NCBI GenBank assembly: GCA_913050105.1
Contig: CAJWZN010000066.1
Span: 1-7,210 of the forward strand
Length of the DNA: 7,210 nt
Origin: an uncultured Synechococcus sp.
Lineage (GTDB): Bacteria; Cyanobacteriota; Cyanobacteriia; PCC-6307; Cyanobiaceae
Reading direction: 5' to 3'
Position 1 is the first letter of the stretch. Each line of letters begins with the position of its first letter. Under the pieces are notes generated by a model that made no database searches, had not been told where the DNA came from, and saw nothing but the letters and a program-made list of their open reading frames with translations. The position numbers were made by a program, and so were the translations under genes. This document shows positions 6,397 through 7,210 of this stretch, piece after piece.

Positions 6397-6793
6397 TCGG
6401 CGCGATGACGTCTGGGGGACTGGTCCCATCAGTGAACTGCAAAGACTGACGGTTTCTCTGCGCGGAGGCTTCAAGCAGACCGGAGCTTGCCTGGTGTTCA
6501 ATTTCACCGGTCAGCTCGATGCCTACTCCGAGAAGCAATTCATGGAGTACGTCACTGACGTGTTGAAGACCAGCACATCGCCTGCAGTGCTGGATCTCAG
6601 CAAGATCGATTTTCTTGATTCCTCTGGCCTGGGCGCCCTTGTGCAACTCGCAAAGCAGTGCACTGATCAAAAACGTTCCTTCAATCTCGTGGGCAATTCA
6701 CGGGTGGCGCAAACGATCAAGCTTGTTCGTCTGGAGGACTTTCTGCATCTCGTTCCTGATCTGTCGACCGCCATCAAACAGTTAGCGGCTTGA
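6371..6793 (+). CDS. STAS-domain protein, anti-sigma factor antagonist-like (start uncertain)
   Basis: The product is essentially one STAS domain, the fold of SpoIIAA/RsbV proteins that bind and release anti-sigma kinases or act in other partner-switching pathways. The key segment is VLDLSKIDFLDSSGLGAL (residues 73-90 counted from TTG 6371), where Ser84 after Asp83 matches the serine phosphorylated in SpoIIAA. LVFNFTGQLDAYSEKQF at 41-57 is the usual first strand and helix. No anti-sigma kinase gene is nearby. The start is a real problem: TTG 6371 is the nearest canonical start upstream of the domain in this frame, but it has no properly spaced binding site and adds 19 residues that do not look like domain. 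An ATC at 6428 (ISELQRLTVSL) with GGGGGA 8 bases ahead, or ATG 6405 in another frame, are alternatives. The domain call is firm; the 5' boundary is not. Confidence 0.88.
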   Translation: MTLVGITTLRRDDVWGTGPISELQRLTVSLRGGFKQTGACLVFNFTGQLDAYSEKQFMEYVTDVLKTSTSPAVLDLSKIDFLDSSGLGALVQLAKQCTDQKRSFNLVGNSRVAQTIKLVRLEDFLHLVPDLSTAIKQLAA

Positions 6794-7200
6794 GCGACTG
6801 GATCCGGCGTCAGGCTTCGACGACTGATACAGAAGCTCTGGGACCACTGCAACTCGCCTGGATTGGTGATGCAGTTTGGGAATTGCATCAAAGGCTCAGG
6901 CATGGTCTTAAACCGGGCCGATCAGACGTCCTGCACAAAGCAGTCGTGGCTGATGTCTGTGCGGATGCCCAATCGGCTGCATTGGCTTGGCTCGAAAAAC
7001 AGCAGCTTTTGAACGATGAGGAACTGGACTGGGTGCGTCGCGGTCGCAACAACGCCGGTCGTGGGCCCCGTCGTGCTGATGCTGCGATTTATGGCAGGGC
7101 CACGGGGTTTGAGACAATGGTTGGCTGGCTGTTTCTGAACAACCCAGACCGGCTTGCAGAGCTCCTGGATCATCTGGAGCGTGCCGGATCCAATCCTTAA
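6790..7200 (+). CDS. mrnC: Mini-ribonuclease III (MrnC)
   Basis: Mini-III is a dimeric RNase III-type nuclease without the double-stranded RNA-binding domain; in Bacillus it matures 23S rRNA ends. The 136-residue product has the family length and pattern: LQLAWIGDAVWELHQR at 20-35 with catalytic Asp27 in the GDAVWE signature, the basic RRGRNNAGRGPRRADAA segment at 83-99 and YGRATGFETMVGWLFL at 101-116, where Glu108 matches the second acidic catalytic residue. The start is TTG 6790, whose bases overlap the STAS stop as TTGA, a 4-base overlap that suggests translational coupling; no separate ribosome binding site is visible. The only canonical RNase III domain stretch here is this one, so it is not full-length RNase III. 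In many bacteria rlmB follows, but the window ends 10 bases after the stop. Confidence 0.95.
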   Translation: MSDWIRRQASTTDTEALGPLQLAWIGDAVWELHQRLRHGLKPGRSDVLHKAVVADVCADAQSAALAWLEKQQLLNDEELDWVRRGRNNAGRGPRRADAAIYGRATGFETMVGWLFLNNPDRLAELLDHLERAGSNP

Positions 7201-7210
7201 CGACTTCCCA

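Noticed and set aside
6405..6449. 14-codon ATG frame ahead of the STAS domain as a separate leader peptide
   Set aside because: No ribosome binding site ahead of it and no regulatory codon pattern; more useful as a hint that the STAS start is frameshifted, as reported in the findings.
1..7210. CRISPR array, insertion sequence, integrase, phage or toxin-antitoxin genes
   Set aside because: No regularly spaced direct repeats, terminal inverted repeats or matching protein motifs were seen on either strand by reading; the tRNA has no integrase gene or obvious duplicated 3' end near it.

Overview
The window looks like chromosomal DNA of a marine picocyanobacterium of the Synechococcus/Cyanobium type. 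The protein sequences suggest this, notably the long-tailed cyanobacterial MsrA and the trpD-carA-STAS-Mini-III gene order. The moderate-to-high GC content, the tRNA without an encoded CCA end, and the apparent absence of the GCGATCGC repeat that is common in many freshwater cyanobacteria are also consistent. This assignment is inferred from the sequence, not from any search.

Layout: bases 1-408 hold the 3' end of a phosphate-binding protein gene (pstS type) on the plus strand, closed by a perfect 9-bp hairpin terminator. It converges on a long minus-strand series that runs from about 4035 down to about 464. In transcription order this series is an ABC exporter half-transporter (MdlA/MsbA-like), a small two-helix membrane protein, msrA, a 50-residue single-helix protein overlapping the msrA stop, a 119-residue protein with one membrane helix and a possible SAP/Rho-N-like C-terminus, then tRNA-Pro(GGG) and two tandem hairpins. 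Gaps in the series are short, so cotranscription is plausible but unproven.

From the divergent intergenic region at about 4036-4145 a plus-strand series runs to the window end: trpD (tryptophan synthesis), carA (carbamoyl phosphate for arginine and pyrimidines), a STAS-domain anti-sigma-antagonist-like protein, and the Mini-RNase III gene mrnC. The last two genes share a 4-base TTGA overlap.

Most of the window is housekeeping. I did not find a clearly new defence or mobile system, CRISPR array, insertion sequence or prophage. The points most worth a second look are the STAS gene, which has no good start codon in its own frame and a G-run that could hide a frameshift; the exporter/msrA/small-membrane-protein/tRNA gene series; and the two small uncharacterised membrane proteins downstream of msrA.
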